Shown here: positions 43,963 to 52,834 of the stretch, piece by piece
How positions within the stretch are numbered: position 1 is the first letter of the stretch
Layout of the letters: each line of letters starts with the position of its first letter
Assembly: GCA_902521795.1 (NCBI GenBank)
Contig: CABYSX010000003.1
Location: forward strand, 1 to 64,000
Direction: 5' to 3'
DNA from: an uncultured Alphaproteobacteria bacterium
Lineage (GTDB): Bacteria > Pseudomonadota > Alphaproteobacteria > HIMB59
Length of the DNA stretch: 64,000 bases
The notes under the pieces: generated by a model
The model's database searches: none
Seen by the model: the letters and a program-made list of their open reading frames with translations, nothing else
Told to the model about the DNA's origin: nothing
Position numbers and translations under genes: made by a program

Positions 43963-44835
43963 ATGTTAGATAGAAAATTTATTCTTCCTTCGGCCATTTC
44001 TTTTACTGGTTTTCTTTTTTTGGTGTCAATGGACGCCGTGATTAAAATTTTAGGTGAAACCTATTCTGTCTTACAATTGTTATTTTTAAATGCATTATTT
44101 TCTCTAATACCACTTCTGTTTTTCATCTGTAAAAATCATGGTTTTCATTTTTACAAGAACCAAAATTATACTTTCCAAGTTATAAGAGGTATTGTTCATA
44201 CAATCGGATTTCTTTTTGTTTTAAAAGGAGTTTTGTTATTGCCACTTTCAGTGGTTTATCCAGTTCTATTTACTTCTCCTTTAATGTTACTGGTGATGTC
44301 TCATTTTTTTTTGAGTGATAATATCAATATAATAAGAGTCTCAGCTATTTTAATTGGTTTTTTAGGTGTTGTTATTTCAGCAGAGCCATTCGGCACAAAA
44401 ATTGTCTCAGCCCAAGGAGTTTTATATGTCTTTTTAGGTGCTTTTTGTATTGCTATTACTCATTTAATAACAAGAAAATACAACTATTTAACTTCCTCAT
44501 ATTCAGCAGCATTTTTTAGTATGACTGTAAGTGTGATAATCTTTTTATTTTCGATAAAATTTCACTTTGAAACAATGACTTTTAGTCATTTACTTCTATC
44601 TTTTCTAGGCGGTGTATTTGCTGGTCTTGGTATTAGCGCAGTAATTTATGGATCTCGAAAACTTCCTTCTTCAGTATTTGGCCTATCAAGTTATATTCAA
44701 ATAATTTTTGGTGTGTTATTAGGCTGGATTATTTTTAGACAGCTACCTACTCTGTATAATTATATTGGAATAGTAATAGTCATATCTGCAGGATTGATGC
44801 TTTTTTATTTTGATAAAAGTAAAAAAAATAGTTAG
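43963..44835 (+). CDS. EamA/DMT-family transporter
   Basis: Ten membrane helices in two EamA repeats. The first shows SFTGFLFLVSMDAVIKILGE and LQLLFLNALFSLIPLLFF, with a PVLFTSPLMLLVMSHFFL stretch; the second has VFLGAFCIAITHLITRKYN and a final GVLLGWIIFRQLPTLYNYIG. The RGIVHTIGFLFVLKGV segment and the length of 290 residues match the S-adenosylmethionine/RarD-like group, but the substrate is unclear. Its end overlaps the metallophosphoesterase by 26 nt. It is a different paralogue from the one at 22594, sharing only the general fold pattern. Confidence 0.87.
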   Translation: MLDRKFILPSAISFTGFLFLVSMDAVIKILGETYSVLQLLFLNALFSLIPLLFFICKNHGFHFYKNQNYTFQVIRGIVHTIGFLFVLKGVLLLPLSVVYPVLFTSPLMLLVMSHFFLSDNINIIRVSAILIGFLGVVISAEPFGTKIVSAQGVLYVFLGAFCIAITHLITRKYNYLTSSYSAAFFSMTVSVIIFLFSIKFHFETMTFSHLLLSFLGGVFAGLGISAVIYGSRKLPSSVFGLSSYIQIIFGVLLGWIIFRQLPTLYNYIGIVIVISAGLMLFYFDKSKKNS

Positions 44836-45868
44836 AGCCTTGATATCTTTAGTAATATTATTCGTAATTTCATATTTAATTTTTATCTTTCCATTTGATA
44901 TTCTATCATCTTGGTTGGGTTACCCGTCAAAGTTACATGAGTCATTACTTGCAACCTCAGTAGTTTTCGCGCTTTGTCTTTATTATTTTAGATCCAAAAG
45001 TACAAATAAAATAATAAAGTTTTTTGTATATGAAGGATTTGGAATTGGAACAGTATCCTTTTTTATTATCTTACCTCTAATAGCACTTAGTTATTTTCAA
45101 ATTTTAGTCAACTACAAATTAGTGATTATTTTTTTCTCTATACAAATACCAGCTATTATCTATGGATATATGAACTCTAAAAAATTGAAGATAAAAAGAC
45201 TATTGATTAAGTCAAATCTTATTAATAAAAGCATTAATTTTGTATTCATTAGTGACGTCCATATAGGCTCAAATCATCCCTCCTCATTAAAAAAATTAGT
45301 ATCTAAAATTAACTCACTCGACTTTAATTTCTTGGTGATCGGGGGGGATTTAATTGACAGTAGTGCCTTTCAAATCAATGATCTTTATGAACTAAAAAAA
45401 ATAGAAAAGCCTATATTCTTTGTCACCGGAAATCATGAATACTATATTCAAAATCATAAAGAACATCATCAGGACTTAAAATCAGTTGGAATAAAAACCT
45501 TAGAGAATGAGTCATTGCAATTAGATGGAATAAATATGATCGGACTTTCTGATAATATTACAAATAAATCAAAAATTGAGTATGTTGAGAAACTCTCAAA
45601 AAAAGATTTATTCAATCTTTTAATAGTTCATAAACCATCTATTTGGAAAAAGGTATCTAATAATGCTAATTTAATGCTCTCAGGGCATACTCATAATGGA
45701 CAAATTTTCCCTTTTAATTTTGTAGTAAAACTTCAATTTCCTCAAAATTATGGTCTGTATAAAAATAAAAAAAATCATTTGTACGTAAGCTCTGGATCAG
45801 CTACTTGGGGTCCGAAAATTAGGATTGGCTCCAATAATGAAATTATTCATATAGAGTTAAAAAAATAA
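44810..45868 (+). CDS. Membrane-anchored metallophosphoesterase
   Basis: N-terminal region with about four hydrophobic segments, then a calcineurin-like phosphoesterase domain starting near residue 145. The catalytic motifs are FVFISDVHIGS, VIGGDLIDSS, VTGNHEY, LLIVHKPS and MLSGHTHNGQIFPF, giving the expected GDxxH...GNHE...GHxH set of metal ligands. The arrangement resembles YkoQ/YaeI phosphoesterases of the inner membrane. Substrate is unknown, UDP-diacylglucosamine or other phosphate esters are possible. It starts at TTG 44810, inside the end of the DMT gene (26-nt overlap), so this start is tentative. Length 352. Confidence 0.85.
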   Translation: MIKVKKIVRALISLVILFVISYLIFIFPFDILSSWLGYPSKLHESLLATSVVFALCLYYFRSKSTNKIIKFFVYEGFGIGTVSFFIILPLIALSYFQILVNYKLVIIFFSIQIPAIIYGYMNSKKLKIKRLLIKSNLINKSINFVFISDVHIGSNHPSSLKKLVSKINSLDFNFLVIGGDLIDSSAFQINDLYELKKIEKPIFFVTGNHEYYIQNHKEHHQDLKSVGIKTLENESLQLDGINMIGLSDNITNKSKIEYVEKLSKKDLFNLLIVHKPSIWKKVSNNANLMLSGHTHNGQIFPFNFVVKLQFPQNYGLYKNKKNHLYVSSGSATWGPKIRIGSNNEIIHIELKK

Positions 45869-45898
45869 TAATTTCTTTATTGGATAAAAATTTACATT

Positions 45899-46402
45899 AT
45901 GTATGCTTTTTGTATGAGAATTATACTCATCTATTTTTTACTAATGGGAATTTTATTTGCTGATAGCCATATTTTAGAACAAGAAAATTTTGAAGCTTGG
46001 CAATTTACCTGTGTAGAAGAGCAACAACAAAAAATTTGTGATTTAAGAGAGTTAGTATTTGACCCAAATTCAGAAGAAGTTGTTAGTTATTTATCAATAA
46101 CTATTAATCCTGATAATTTAACTCAGATGCAAATAGCTTTTCCTCATGCAGTAAATTTAAAAAGCCCAGTCTCATTACAAATTGATGAAAAAGATCCTTT
46201 AGAATTAAATTATGCATATTGTAATCAAGCAGCTTGTTATGTTGCAGAAATAATTGGAGAAAATTTTGTTAATTTTTTTAAGGCAGGAAATCAAATAAGT
46301 ATAAAAATATTACTTCTTGATAATAGGGAAGCTACCATAACATATTCGCTATCTGGGTTTACAGCTGGTTATAATAAATTATCGTCTTCTATAATTAATT
46401 AG
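45899..46402 (+). CDS. IalB-like exported protein (invasion-associated locus B family)
   Basis: A 167-residue protein with a signal peptide (CMRIILIYFLLMGILFADS) and the IalB pattern: WQFTCVEEQQQKICDLRE near the N-terminus, a beta-rich central part with HAVNLKSPVSLQIDEKDPL, a cysteine pair region AYCNQAACYVAEI, and a final TYSLSGFTAGYNKL, equivalent to the SLxGFxxA ending. IalB proteins are periplasmic or outer-membrane proteins common in alphaproteobacteria, with an unclear role outside Bartonella. The ATG at 45914 (MRIILIYF) is an alternative start. Its end overlaps the convergent MFS gene by 8 nt. Confidence 0.85.
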   Translation: MYAFCMRIILIYFLLMGILFADSHILEQENFEAWQFTCVEEQQQKICDLRELVFDPNSEEVVSYLSITINPDNLTQMQIAFPHAVNLKSPVSLQIDEKDPLELNYAYCNQAACYVAEIIGENFVNFFKAGNQISIKILLLDNREATITYSLSGFTAGYNKLSSSIIN

Positions 46403-47933
46403 AACTATTAAATTTAATTTTATTTTTTATTAATATTAAACAAATTAAAGAAGGGACAACCATCAGAGCTGTAATAATGAAAAATAATCCCCAGTCACCA
46501 CCTAATCCATCCACTAGAGCTCCTGAGGAGGATGCCAATAGTGTCCTTCCTGCTGTTCCAACAGATGCTAATAAGGCATACTGTGTAGCAGTAAAACTAC
46601 GATCAACTAGTAGAGAGATAAATGCAACAAAAGCAACTGTTGCAAATGCAGCTGCTAAATCATCTAATATTACCGCAAAAGCAAAAAGGGTTTTTGACGG
46701 GCCCACCCAAGCGAGTATAGAGAATAAAATGTTTGTAGCAGCCATTGCAATACCTGCGATTATTAATGTTTTAAAAATACCAGATCTCATGGCGATAGCT
46801 CCACCAATGAGAGTAAATACAATGGTCGTAATCCATCCTAACGCTTTTGAAAAAATAGCAATATCACCCTTTGAAAAGCCTATTTCTTTGTAAAATACTA
46901 AACTCATTCTTCCTAAAAAAGCTTCACCAATTTTAAATAAAAATACAAAAGCAAGAATAGCTATGCCTATTTTCACACCATTAATGCTAAAAAAACTATT
47001 TAAAGGGTTTGCTACTACATTATTTAAATAGTACAGGGTTTGTGAAATGGGATTATCTTCGCCAAATTTTTCTATATAAAATGAGAAAAGGTAAAATGCT
47101 CCACCTAAAATAACAAAGGTTAAACCCCCATTAGTAAACCAAATTTTTTCGAAGAACTTTCCAGTTAAAAAACATAAAACCCCTATAGAAGCAAATAAAT
47201 ATCCAGCATTCCTAACACTATTAACATTTGAATTTGATGAATCTGTATTTGTAATTTCCTGAAATCTCTCTTTATTTGACTCGGGAATAAAAGTTAAACC
47301 TACATTACATAGAACTATAATGGCCATTAAAAAAATAAATGTAACCTGCCAATATTGCTCCACACCTGATATCTCAAGTCTCTCAGCTATTTCAAGACAA
47401 ATGAACCCTCCGAGCTTAAAACCAGTCCACCATCCTACGACAGCCATTGCTGCACCTGCAGCCATGCTTGAAGTTTCATCTTTTTTTATTTGTTCAATTC
47501 TTAGAGCATCAATAGTTATATCTTGAGTTGCAGATGAAATAGCAATAGCCAATCCAACTCCTATAATTAAGGCTAAGTTTTGAGTTGGCTCTAAGGCACT
47601 CCAAATAATAAGACAAATTAAGATGACAGTTTGCATCAACATAATAATTGATTTTCTGTGACCAAATTTATTAGTTAAAAATGGAAGTTTTAATCGATCA
47701 ATTATTGGTGCCCATAAAAAATTGAATGCATATACACCAAAAATAAGTCCAGCCCAACCTATTGTACTTCTACTTAGGCCCTCTTCCTTTAACCATAGAG
47801 AAAGTGCACTTGCAATTAATACCCAGGGAAAACCACTTATTATACCTAAGAGAAGAATTCTTATCATTCTCCTGTCATAATATGCACCAAACAATGATCT
47901 TAATTTATTAGAATCTAATGATACAGAACTCAT
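46395..47933 (-). CDS. MFS transporter of the AmpG/PAT type
   Basis: Major-facilitator transporter with about 14 hydrophobic segments. The start LLGIISGFPWVLIASALSLWLKEEGLSRSTIGW and the FLWAPIIDRLKLPFL loop are AmpG hallmarks, with the A-motif-like KFGHRKSIIM and a repeated C-terminal half around FYKEIGFSKGDIAIFSKALG. AmpG imports anhydromuropeptides for peptidoglycan recycling; relatives carry acetyl-CoA or other solutes, so the role is an inference. At 512 residues it is longer than E. coli AmpG (about 491). Its 3' end overlaps the IalB-like gene. No beta-lactamase or recycling gene lies beside it. Confidence 0.8.
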   Translation of the reverse strand: MSSVSLDSNKLRSLFGAYYDRRMIRILLLGIISGFPWVLIASALSLWLKEEGLSRSTIGWAGLIFGVYAFNFLWAPIIDRLKLPFLTNKFGHRKSIIMLMQTVILICLIIWSALEPTQNLALIIGVGLAIAISSATQDITIDALRIEQIKKDETSSMAAGAAMAVVGWWTGFKLGGFICLEIAERLEISGVEQYWQVTFIFLMAIIVLCNVGLTFIPESNKERFQEITNTDSSNSNVNSVRNAGYLFASIGVLCFLTGKFFEKIWFTNGGLTFVILGGAFYLFSFYIEKFGEDNPISQTLYYLNNVVANPLNSFFSINGVKIGIAILAFVFLFKIGEAFLGRMSLVFYKEIGFSKGDIAIFSKALGWITTIVFTLIGGAIAMRSGIFKTLIIAGIAMAATNILFSILAWVGPSKTLFAFAVILDDLAAAFATVAFVAFISLLVDRSFTATQYALLASVGTAGRTLLASSSGALVDGLGGDWGLFFIITALMVVPSLICLILIKNKIKFNSSN

Positions 47934-47970
47934 AAATTACATGATATTGAAAATTGTAGGAATGAAAACT

Positions 47971-48489
47971 TTAATCGCTAAGAGAACTTAGCCATTTTAT
48001 TAAATCTGCCCTATCTTGGTCTTTTTTTATACCGTTATAATTCATTTTGGTACCTGCAATATATTTTTTTGGTTTTAATAAAAATTTGTTTAGTTCTTCA
48101 ACATTCCAATCACCACCAAACTCTACCAATGCACCTGAATATGCAAAACCTTCCATAGATCCTTTTGACCTATTTACTATACCCCACATTGCGGGACCTA
48201 CTTTATTCTCTCCACCTTTAACTTGCGTATGACATGAAGCACACTTTTTAAAAATCTTTTCTCCGTTTTCCATATTTGCAGAGGCAAGCATAGGTGTTAT
48301 TTCGGGGAGAACTTCAAAAATATCTATTTCTTCTTTAATCTCTGAAGAAATACCTCCTTCAGGGACTTCAATTTTATATGCTAATTCATCTGGAAACTCT
48401 GGGTGAATAGCCATATCAGCAACTTTTGAGAATACAGCAGCGAGTAAGAGAGCAAGAATTATTGCCCCTAGAATTTTATTAGTTTCCAT
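47971..48489 (-). CDS. Membrane-bound c-type cytochrome (CycM-like)
   Basis: An N-terminal hydrophobic anchor (ILGAIILALLLAAVFSKVA) is followed by a linker and a class I cytochrome c domain (about 65-170). The heme site is CASCH in KKCASCHTQVKGGENK, with the PAMWGIVNR block and the axial methionine in TKMNYNGIKKDQDRADLI. The length of 172 residues and the layout match alphaproteobacterial CycM/c552, which passes electrons from the bc1 complex to the aa3 oxidase. The gene diverges from kdsB. The exact redox partner is inferred. Confidence 0.9.
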   Translation of the reverse strand: METNKILGAIILALLLAAVFSKVADMAIHPEFPDELAYKIEVPEGGISSEIKEEIDIFEVLPEITPMLASANMENGEKIFKKCASCHTQVKGGENKVGPAMWGIVNRSKGSMEGFAYSGALVEFGGDWNVEELNKFLLKPKKYIAGTKMNYNGIKKDQDRADLIKWLSSLSD

Positions 48490-48549
48490 ATTAAAAAGAG
48501 AAGTCTATGTTTAAAAATATACCACTTAAAACGGATATTTGTCGCATTA

Positions 48550-49269
48550 ATGAATGATACTTTAGTTATTATACCCATAAGATTAAAGGCATCTAGATTC
48601 CCAAATAAGCCTTTTGCTCAAATTGGAGACTTACCAATGCTCCATTATGTATATAATCGTGTATCAGTTTTCACTGAAAATTTATACTTAGCTATATGTG
48701 ACCAAGAGGTAAAAAATTACTGTGAAAAAATGGACCTTCAATATGTTATGACCAATCCTGGTCATTTATCTGGGAGTGACCGCATTGGAGAGGCGGTAAA
48801 AAAAATAGAGGAAGACATCAAATTTAAGTATGTCATTAATGTCCAAGGAGATATGCCATTTATTACAGAAAATCATGTAAACTTATTAAAGGAAAGACTG
48901 TTACAATTTCAAATAAGCACTTTAGCTTGTCCATTCATAAACTTAAATGAAGTTAATAATAACTCAAAAGTAAAAGTCTTAATTGATAAAAATAATTGCG
49001 CCTTAGATTTCTATAGAGTTTTAAATAACGAATTTAAAGTTAATGAAAATATCTTTCATCATATTGGGGTCTATGGATACCATAAGCAATTTTTATATGA
49101 TTTTATCTCATTACATCCAACAAAAAGAGAGCTTGATGAGAAACTGGAACAACTTCGAATTATTGAAACCAATAAAATTGGAATTTCTATTGTAAAAGAG
49201 GATATTTTGGGAGTTGATACAAAAGAAGATTTAGATAGAGTAAATCGTCTAATTTTAAAAAATGAATAA
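48550..49269 (+). CDS. kdsB: 3-deoxy-manno-octulosonate cytidylyltransferase
   Basis: Activates Kdo as CMP-Kdo for lipopolysaccharide inner core synthesis. The nucleotide-binding start VIIPIRLKASRFPNKPFAQIG and PMLHYVYNRV are typical, as is GSDRIGEAVKKI, VINVQGDMPFI with the metal aspartate and the later HIGVYGYHKQFLYDF and LRIIETNKIGISIV blocks. The length of 239 residues is usual. It overlaps pheA by 8 nt (ATG AAT inside its end). Its presence shows the organism makes LPS with Kdo; the other kds genes are outside the window. Confidence 0.96.
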   Translation: MNDTLVIIPIRLKASRFPNKPFAQIGDLPMLHYVYNRVSVFTENLYLAICDQEVKNYCEKMDLQYVMTNPGHLSGSDRIGEAVKKIEEDIKFKYVINVQGDMPFITENHVNLLKERLLQFQISTLACPFINLNEVNNNSKVKVLIDKNNCALDFYRVLNNEFKVNENIFHHIGVYGYHKQFLYDFISLHPTKRELDEKLEQLRIIETNKIGISIVKEDILGVDTKEDLDRVNRLILKNE

Positions 49270-50101
49270 AATAATATCTTTTCAAGGTGTTGAAGGAGCT
49301 TACAGTCACTTGGCTGTTCAAGAGTTTTTTCCTGGAGCAGAGCCATTACCTTGTAAAACATTTGAAATTGCTTTAAATGAAGCTGAGTTAGGAAATGTAG
49401 ATTACGCTATGATTCCTATCGAGAATTCAGCTGCAGGCAGAGTAGCTGATATCCACCGACTAATACCCAAATCTAATTTGCATATTAACTTTGAACATTT
49501 CCAAAAGGTTGAACATAAACTTTTAATTCATCCAGATAGTAAAATAGAAAATATTAAAAATATAATTAGTCATGAACAAGCTTTGGCTCAATGTAGTGAT
49601 AAAATTCAAAAATTGGACTTAGATATTTTAATAGGTGCTGATACAGCTGGTTCAGCAAAAAAAATTTTTGATGAAAAAATATATGATACAGCTGCGATAG
49701 CTTCAAGTTTGGCAGGTAGTATCTATGGTTTAAAGGTAATTGATGAAAATTTTGCAAACTCCGTAAATAATATTACAAGATTTTATGTAATGTCTAAAAA
49801 TGAAAACCTAAAGTTTGATGAGGACAAAACTTATATATCCTCTTTTTTATTTTCTGTAAATAATACACCAGGGTCTTTGTTTAAAGTGATGGGAGGATTT
49901 GCAACTAATAATGTTAATATGATTAAACTAGAAAGTTATAACTATGGAGCTGATTTTGTAATTACACAATTTTATTGTGAAATTGAGGGACATCCTGATC
50001 AAGAAAATACCAAGTTTGCACTTGATGACATGGATCATTACTGTTCAAAAGTTAGAAAATTAGGAGTTTTTGAGAAATCCCCTTATCGAGTAAGACAATA
50101 A
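49262..50101 (+). CDS. pheA: prephenate dehydratase with ACT domain
   Basis: Converts prephenate to phenylpyruvate for phenylalanine synthesis. The PDT domain has FQGVEGAYSHLAVQEFFPG, the IPIENSAAGRVADIH block and the catalytic TRF in NITRFYVMSK, then an ACT domain with PGSLFKVMGGFATNNVNM, IKLESY and FYCEIEGHPD, which senses phenylalanine. No chorismate mutase domain is fused, so a separate enzyme is needed. The length of 279 residues is normal. It overlaps kdsB by 8 nt and is followed by the SRP RNA gene. Confidence 0.95.
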   Translation: MNKIISFQGVEGAYSHLAVQEFFPGAEPLPCKTFEIALNEAELGNVDYAMIPIENSAAGRVADIHRLIPKSNLHINFEHFQKVEHKLLIHPDSKIENIKNIISHEQALAQCSDKIQKLDLDILIGADTAGSAKKIFDEKIYDTAAIASSLAGSIYGLKVIDENFANSVNNITRFYVMSKNENLKFDEDKTYISSFLFSVNNTPGSLFKVMGGFATNNVNMIKLESYNYGADFVITQFYCEIEGHPDQENTKFALDDMDHYCSKVRKLGVFEKSPYRVRQ

Positions 50102-50138
50102 CTTCATATTTCTATCTAATACTGTTATAAGATAATTT

Positions 50139-50226
50139 GAGAATTACATGGGCAATTTTTTATGCCAATCCGGTCAGGTTCGAAAGAAAGCAGCCGTAAC
50201 ATAAGGGGTTGGGTCGTGTAATTCTC
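50139..50226 (+). ncRNA. ffs: SRP RNA (4.5S, bacterial small type)
   Basis: The conserved core ggtcaggttcgaaagaaagcagccgtaac is the SRP Alu-less helix 8 with a GNRA tetraloop (ttc-GAAA-gaa) and the AGCAGCC symmetric loop. The ends gagaattaca and tgtaattctc pair to close the hairpin, and a T-run follows the 3' end. It sits between pheA and dnaX, where alphaproteobacteria commonly keep ffs. The Ffh partner is the ffh gene at 1.8 kb. Ends are estimated from pairing. Confidence 0.92.
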
Positions 50227-50239
50227 TTTTGAACCTGTA

Positions 50240-51844
50240 ATGAAACATCAATCAAATATCCTTGCATTAAAATATAGACCTTCAAATTTTCAAGACCTTA
50301 TTGGCCAAGAGTATTTGGTTGAGACCATACAAAAGTCTATAGAGCAGAATAAGATACCAAATGCTTACATTTTTACTGGTATCCGAGGTGTGGGCAAAAC
50401 CACAACTGCAAGAATAGTAGCAAAAATGTTGAACTGCACTGTGTTTGATAAAAATAATAATCCTGATTTAACTAATTGCGAACAAGCTAAAGCTATTACT
50501 GAAGACAGACATCCAGATGTAATAGAGATTGATGCTGCTTCAAACACAAGTGTTGAAAATGCCAGAGAGATTATTGAAAACGTAAAATATAATCCTGTAT
50601 TAGGAAAATATAAAGTTTACATAGTTGATGAAGTACACATGCTATCTAAAAGTGCATTTAATGCCCTCCTCAAAACACTTGAAGAACCTCCCCCTCATTC
50701 AAAATTTATATTTGCAACTACTGAGATATCTAAAGTACCAATTACAATTCTATCGAGGTGTCAAAGATTTGATTTACGACGTGTTGATAAGAAGACGTTA
50801 TACAATTTTCTTATAAATATTTCTAAAAAGGAAGACATTTCGATCTCCAACGATGCATTAAATATGATTGTTAAAGCTAGCGATGGTTCCGTAAGAGACT
50901 CATTAAGCATATTAGATCAAGCAAATATTTTTAAATCAAAAAAAGAGATACAAGTCGAAGAAATAGTTAATATGTTAGGTTTTGCAAAGCAAAGTGATTT
51001 ATATGAGTTAACAAAATTTGTTCTTGATAATAATCTTTCTAAATTAATATCAATGCTCGATGAAATGTATCAAAGAGGCTCGGAGACAACTAAAGTTATC
51101 GAAGACTTAATGAATATAATAAACTGGTCATGTAAATTAAAAATTAATAACGAGCTCTTAAAAGATGAGTTTTTAACTGAAGAAGACAAGAATTTCGCTT
51201 CGTATGTTCTTCAATTTGATCAAGGCAAATTAAATATTTTTTGGCAAAGTTTAATGAAAGGATACGATGAAATTAAAATTTCTCCTCAACCTCACTCTAC
51301 ATTAGAAATGATACTTCTCAGGTGTGCATTTTTGTTAAATGATAACCAACGATCAGACTCAGAAGAAAAAAAAAAGTCTGAAATAAATCAACATACAAAT
51401 CAAACTTCACCTAATCTTGATCGTGTAATTCAAAATAAAGTTAATCAAGTATCCGATTTATCCCTAAAAGATAAAATAGATCTGCACCAACATTTTTTTC
51501 AATTTTATGGGAAAAACTTCTCTCCATTAATGGCTGGAATTATAATAGAAAATTGTGAGATAACTGAATTTTCTGAAGAAAATAAAATATTAAAAATAAA
51601 TGTTATTGATGAAAACTTTAATGGAAGTGAAGAGTTGTACAGAAATTTGAAAACTGAATACACACTTGAAGTGATTGTAAAAAAAGAAATTGTAACTCTA
51701 GAAGAAATAAAGTCTTTTTACAAAAAAGAGCTAATTGATCAAGAGATGGAAACGGAGGAATTTAAAAAAGTTCTTGCTAAATTTCCTAATGCAAAGATTA
51801 TAGACATAGAAGAAATAGAAAGAGGTGATGACAATGATGGGTAA
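50240..51844 (+). CDS. dnaX: DNA polymerase III tau/gamma subunit
   Basis: Clamp-loader ATPase. Walker A is FTGIRGVGKTTTARIVAK, the DExx block is VDEVHMLSKSAFNALLKTLE and sensor/arginine-finger region is TTEISKVPITILSRCQRFDL, followed by domain III at about 250-370 and a linker and C-terminal domain. The zinc module is degenerate: after MLNCTVFDKNNNPD comes TNCEQAKAI, so only two of the usual four cysteines remain. The length of 534 residues is short of E. coli tau (643), in line with alphaproteobacteria. It overlaps ybaB by 11 nt from the preferred start. It lies directly after ffs. Confidence 0.96.
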   Translation: MKHQSNILALKYRPSNFQDLIGQEYLVETIQKSIEQNKIPNAYIFTGIRGVGKTTTARIVAKMLNCTVFDKNNNPDLTNCEQAKAITEDRHPDVIEIDAASNTSVENAREIIENVKYNPVLGKYKVYIVDEVHMLSKSAFNALLKTLEEPPPHSKFIFATTEISKVPITILSRCQRFDLRRVDKKTLYNFLINISKKEDISISNDALNMIVKASDGSVRDSLSILDQANIFKSKKEIQVEEIVNMLGFAKQSDLYELTKFVLDNNLSKLISMLDEMYQRGSETTKVIEDLMNIINWSCKLKINNELLKDEFLTEEDKNFASYVLQFDQGKLNIFWQSLMKGYDEIKISPQPHSTLEMILLRCAFLLNDNQRSDSEEKKKSEINQHTNQTSPNLDRVIQNKVNQVSDLSLKDKIDLHQHFFQFYGKNFSPLMAGIIIENCEITEFSEENKILKINVIDENFNGSEELYRNLKTEYTLEVIVKKEIVTLEEIKSFYKKELIDQEMETEEFKKVLAKFPNAKIIDIEEIERGDDNDG

Positions 51845-52160
51845 TATGGGTGGCATGATGAAAAAAGTTCAGGAAATGCAAACAAAAATGCAAGAAATGC
51901 AAAAAGAATTAGAAACAAAAACCGTTGAAGCAGAGTCTGGTGGCGGAATGGTTAAAGTTACTATGAATGGAAAACAAATTGTTCAATCTATTGACATAGA
52001 TCCATCCTTATTATCATCAGATGAAAAAGAAGTCTTAGAAGATTTGATCAAAGCAGCATTGAACCAGGCTAAAGAAAAAGTCGAAGAAATGTCAGCTGAA
52101 GAAATGAAGAAGATTACTGGAGGAATACCCCTTCCCCCAGGTATGAAGATGCCATTTTAA
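51834..52160 (+). CDS. ybaB: YbaB/EbfC nucleoid-associated protein
   Basis: Small DNA-binding protein with an alpha-helical methionine/glutamine-rich N-terminus (KVQEMQTKMQEMQKELE) and a beta-strand core GGGMVKVTMNGKQIVQSIDI ending in GGIPLPPGMKMPF, typical of EbfC. Starts: the track uses GTG 51825, but in-frame ATGs at 51828, 51834 and 51837 are possible. GAGG at 51822-51825 spaces best for 51834, giving 108 residues. It overlaps the 3' end of dnaX, and recR follows after 1 nt, the conserved dnaX-ybaB-recR order. Likely coupled expression with the replication and repair genes. Confidence 0.93.
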   Translation: MMGNMGGMMKKVQEMQTKMQEMQKELETKTVEAESGGGMVKVTMNGKQIVQSIDIDPSLLSSDEKEVLEDLIKAALNQAKEKVEEMSAEEMKKITGGIPLPPGMKMPF

Positions 52161-52161
52161 A

Positions 52162-52758
52162 TTGTCTCAAGACGAACTTCAAAAATTAATTAATCTCATT
52201 TCAAGGTTGCCTGGGATTGGTCAGCGCTCCGCACAAAGAATTGCATTATATTTAATTAAGAATAAGCAAGAACTGATGCTGCCCTTAGCTGAAAGTGTAA
52301 AAGATACTGCATCAGCAGTAAAAAAATGTACCAACTGTGGAATTTTAGATGTAATCACCCCTTGTAAGATCTGCTCATCAGAAAATAGATTTAAAACAAC
52401 TATCTGTATTGTCGAAGATATGGCAGATGTGTGGGCATTTGAAAGATCTGGATATCATAAAGGACTTTATCATGTCATTGGAGGACTCTTATCAGCTTCA
52501 AAGAATTTCACAGAACAGGATCTGAATTTAAATAAACTCAAAGAAAGAATTATAAATAATCAAGTACAAGAAATCATTTTGGCACTAAGTGCTACTATTG
52601 AGGGTCAAACTACTGCCTTAGTAATAAAGGACAAACTAGAAAGTCAAAATATTAAAATTACTCAACTAGCGTATGGTGTTCCCGTAGGAAGTGAAATACA
52701 TTATCTAGATGATAATACTTTAGGAGCAGCTTTAGAGTCTCGCAAAAACTTAGGCTAA
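52162..52758 (+). CDS. recR: recombination protein RecR
   Basis: Loads RecA with RecF and RecO in gap repair. The helix-hairpin-helix near RLPGIGQRSAQRIALYLIK, a four-cysteine zinc finger CTNCGILDVITPCKICSS, and the Toprim domain CIVEDMADVWAFERSGYHKG, with ILALSATIEGQTTAL and QLAYGVPVGSEIHYLDD, are all complete. The length of 198 residues is standard. It starts at TTG 1 nt after ybaB. The def-fmt-truA group follows after a 76-nt gap, which probably marks a new transcript. Confidence 0.96.
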   Translation: MSQDELQKLINLISRLPGIGQRSAQRIALYLIKNKQELMLPLAESVKDTASAVKKCTNCGILDVITPCKICSSENRFKTTICIVEDMADVWAFERSGYHKGLYHVIGGLLSASKNFTEQDLNLNKLKERIINNQVQEIILALSATIEGQTTALVIKDKLESQNIKITQLAYGVPVGSEIHYLDDNTLGAALESRKNLG

Positions 52759-52834
52759 ATTATCTAGAACTAAAACTAATCAACTATGATTTATTGTCTC
52801 AAATAACTTTATAAATTAAACTATATTAAATGCT

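Noticed and set aside
46477-46893. 138-residue plus-strand ORF opposite the MFS gene
   Set aside because: Shadow of a membrane protein gene; composition (Ala, Lys, Pro, Ile) reflects antisense helix codons.
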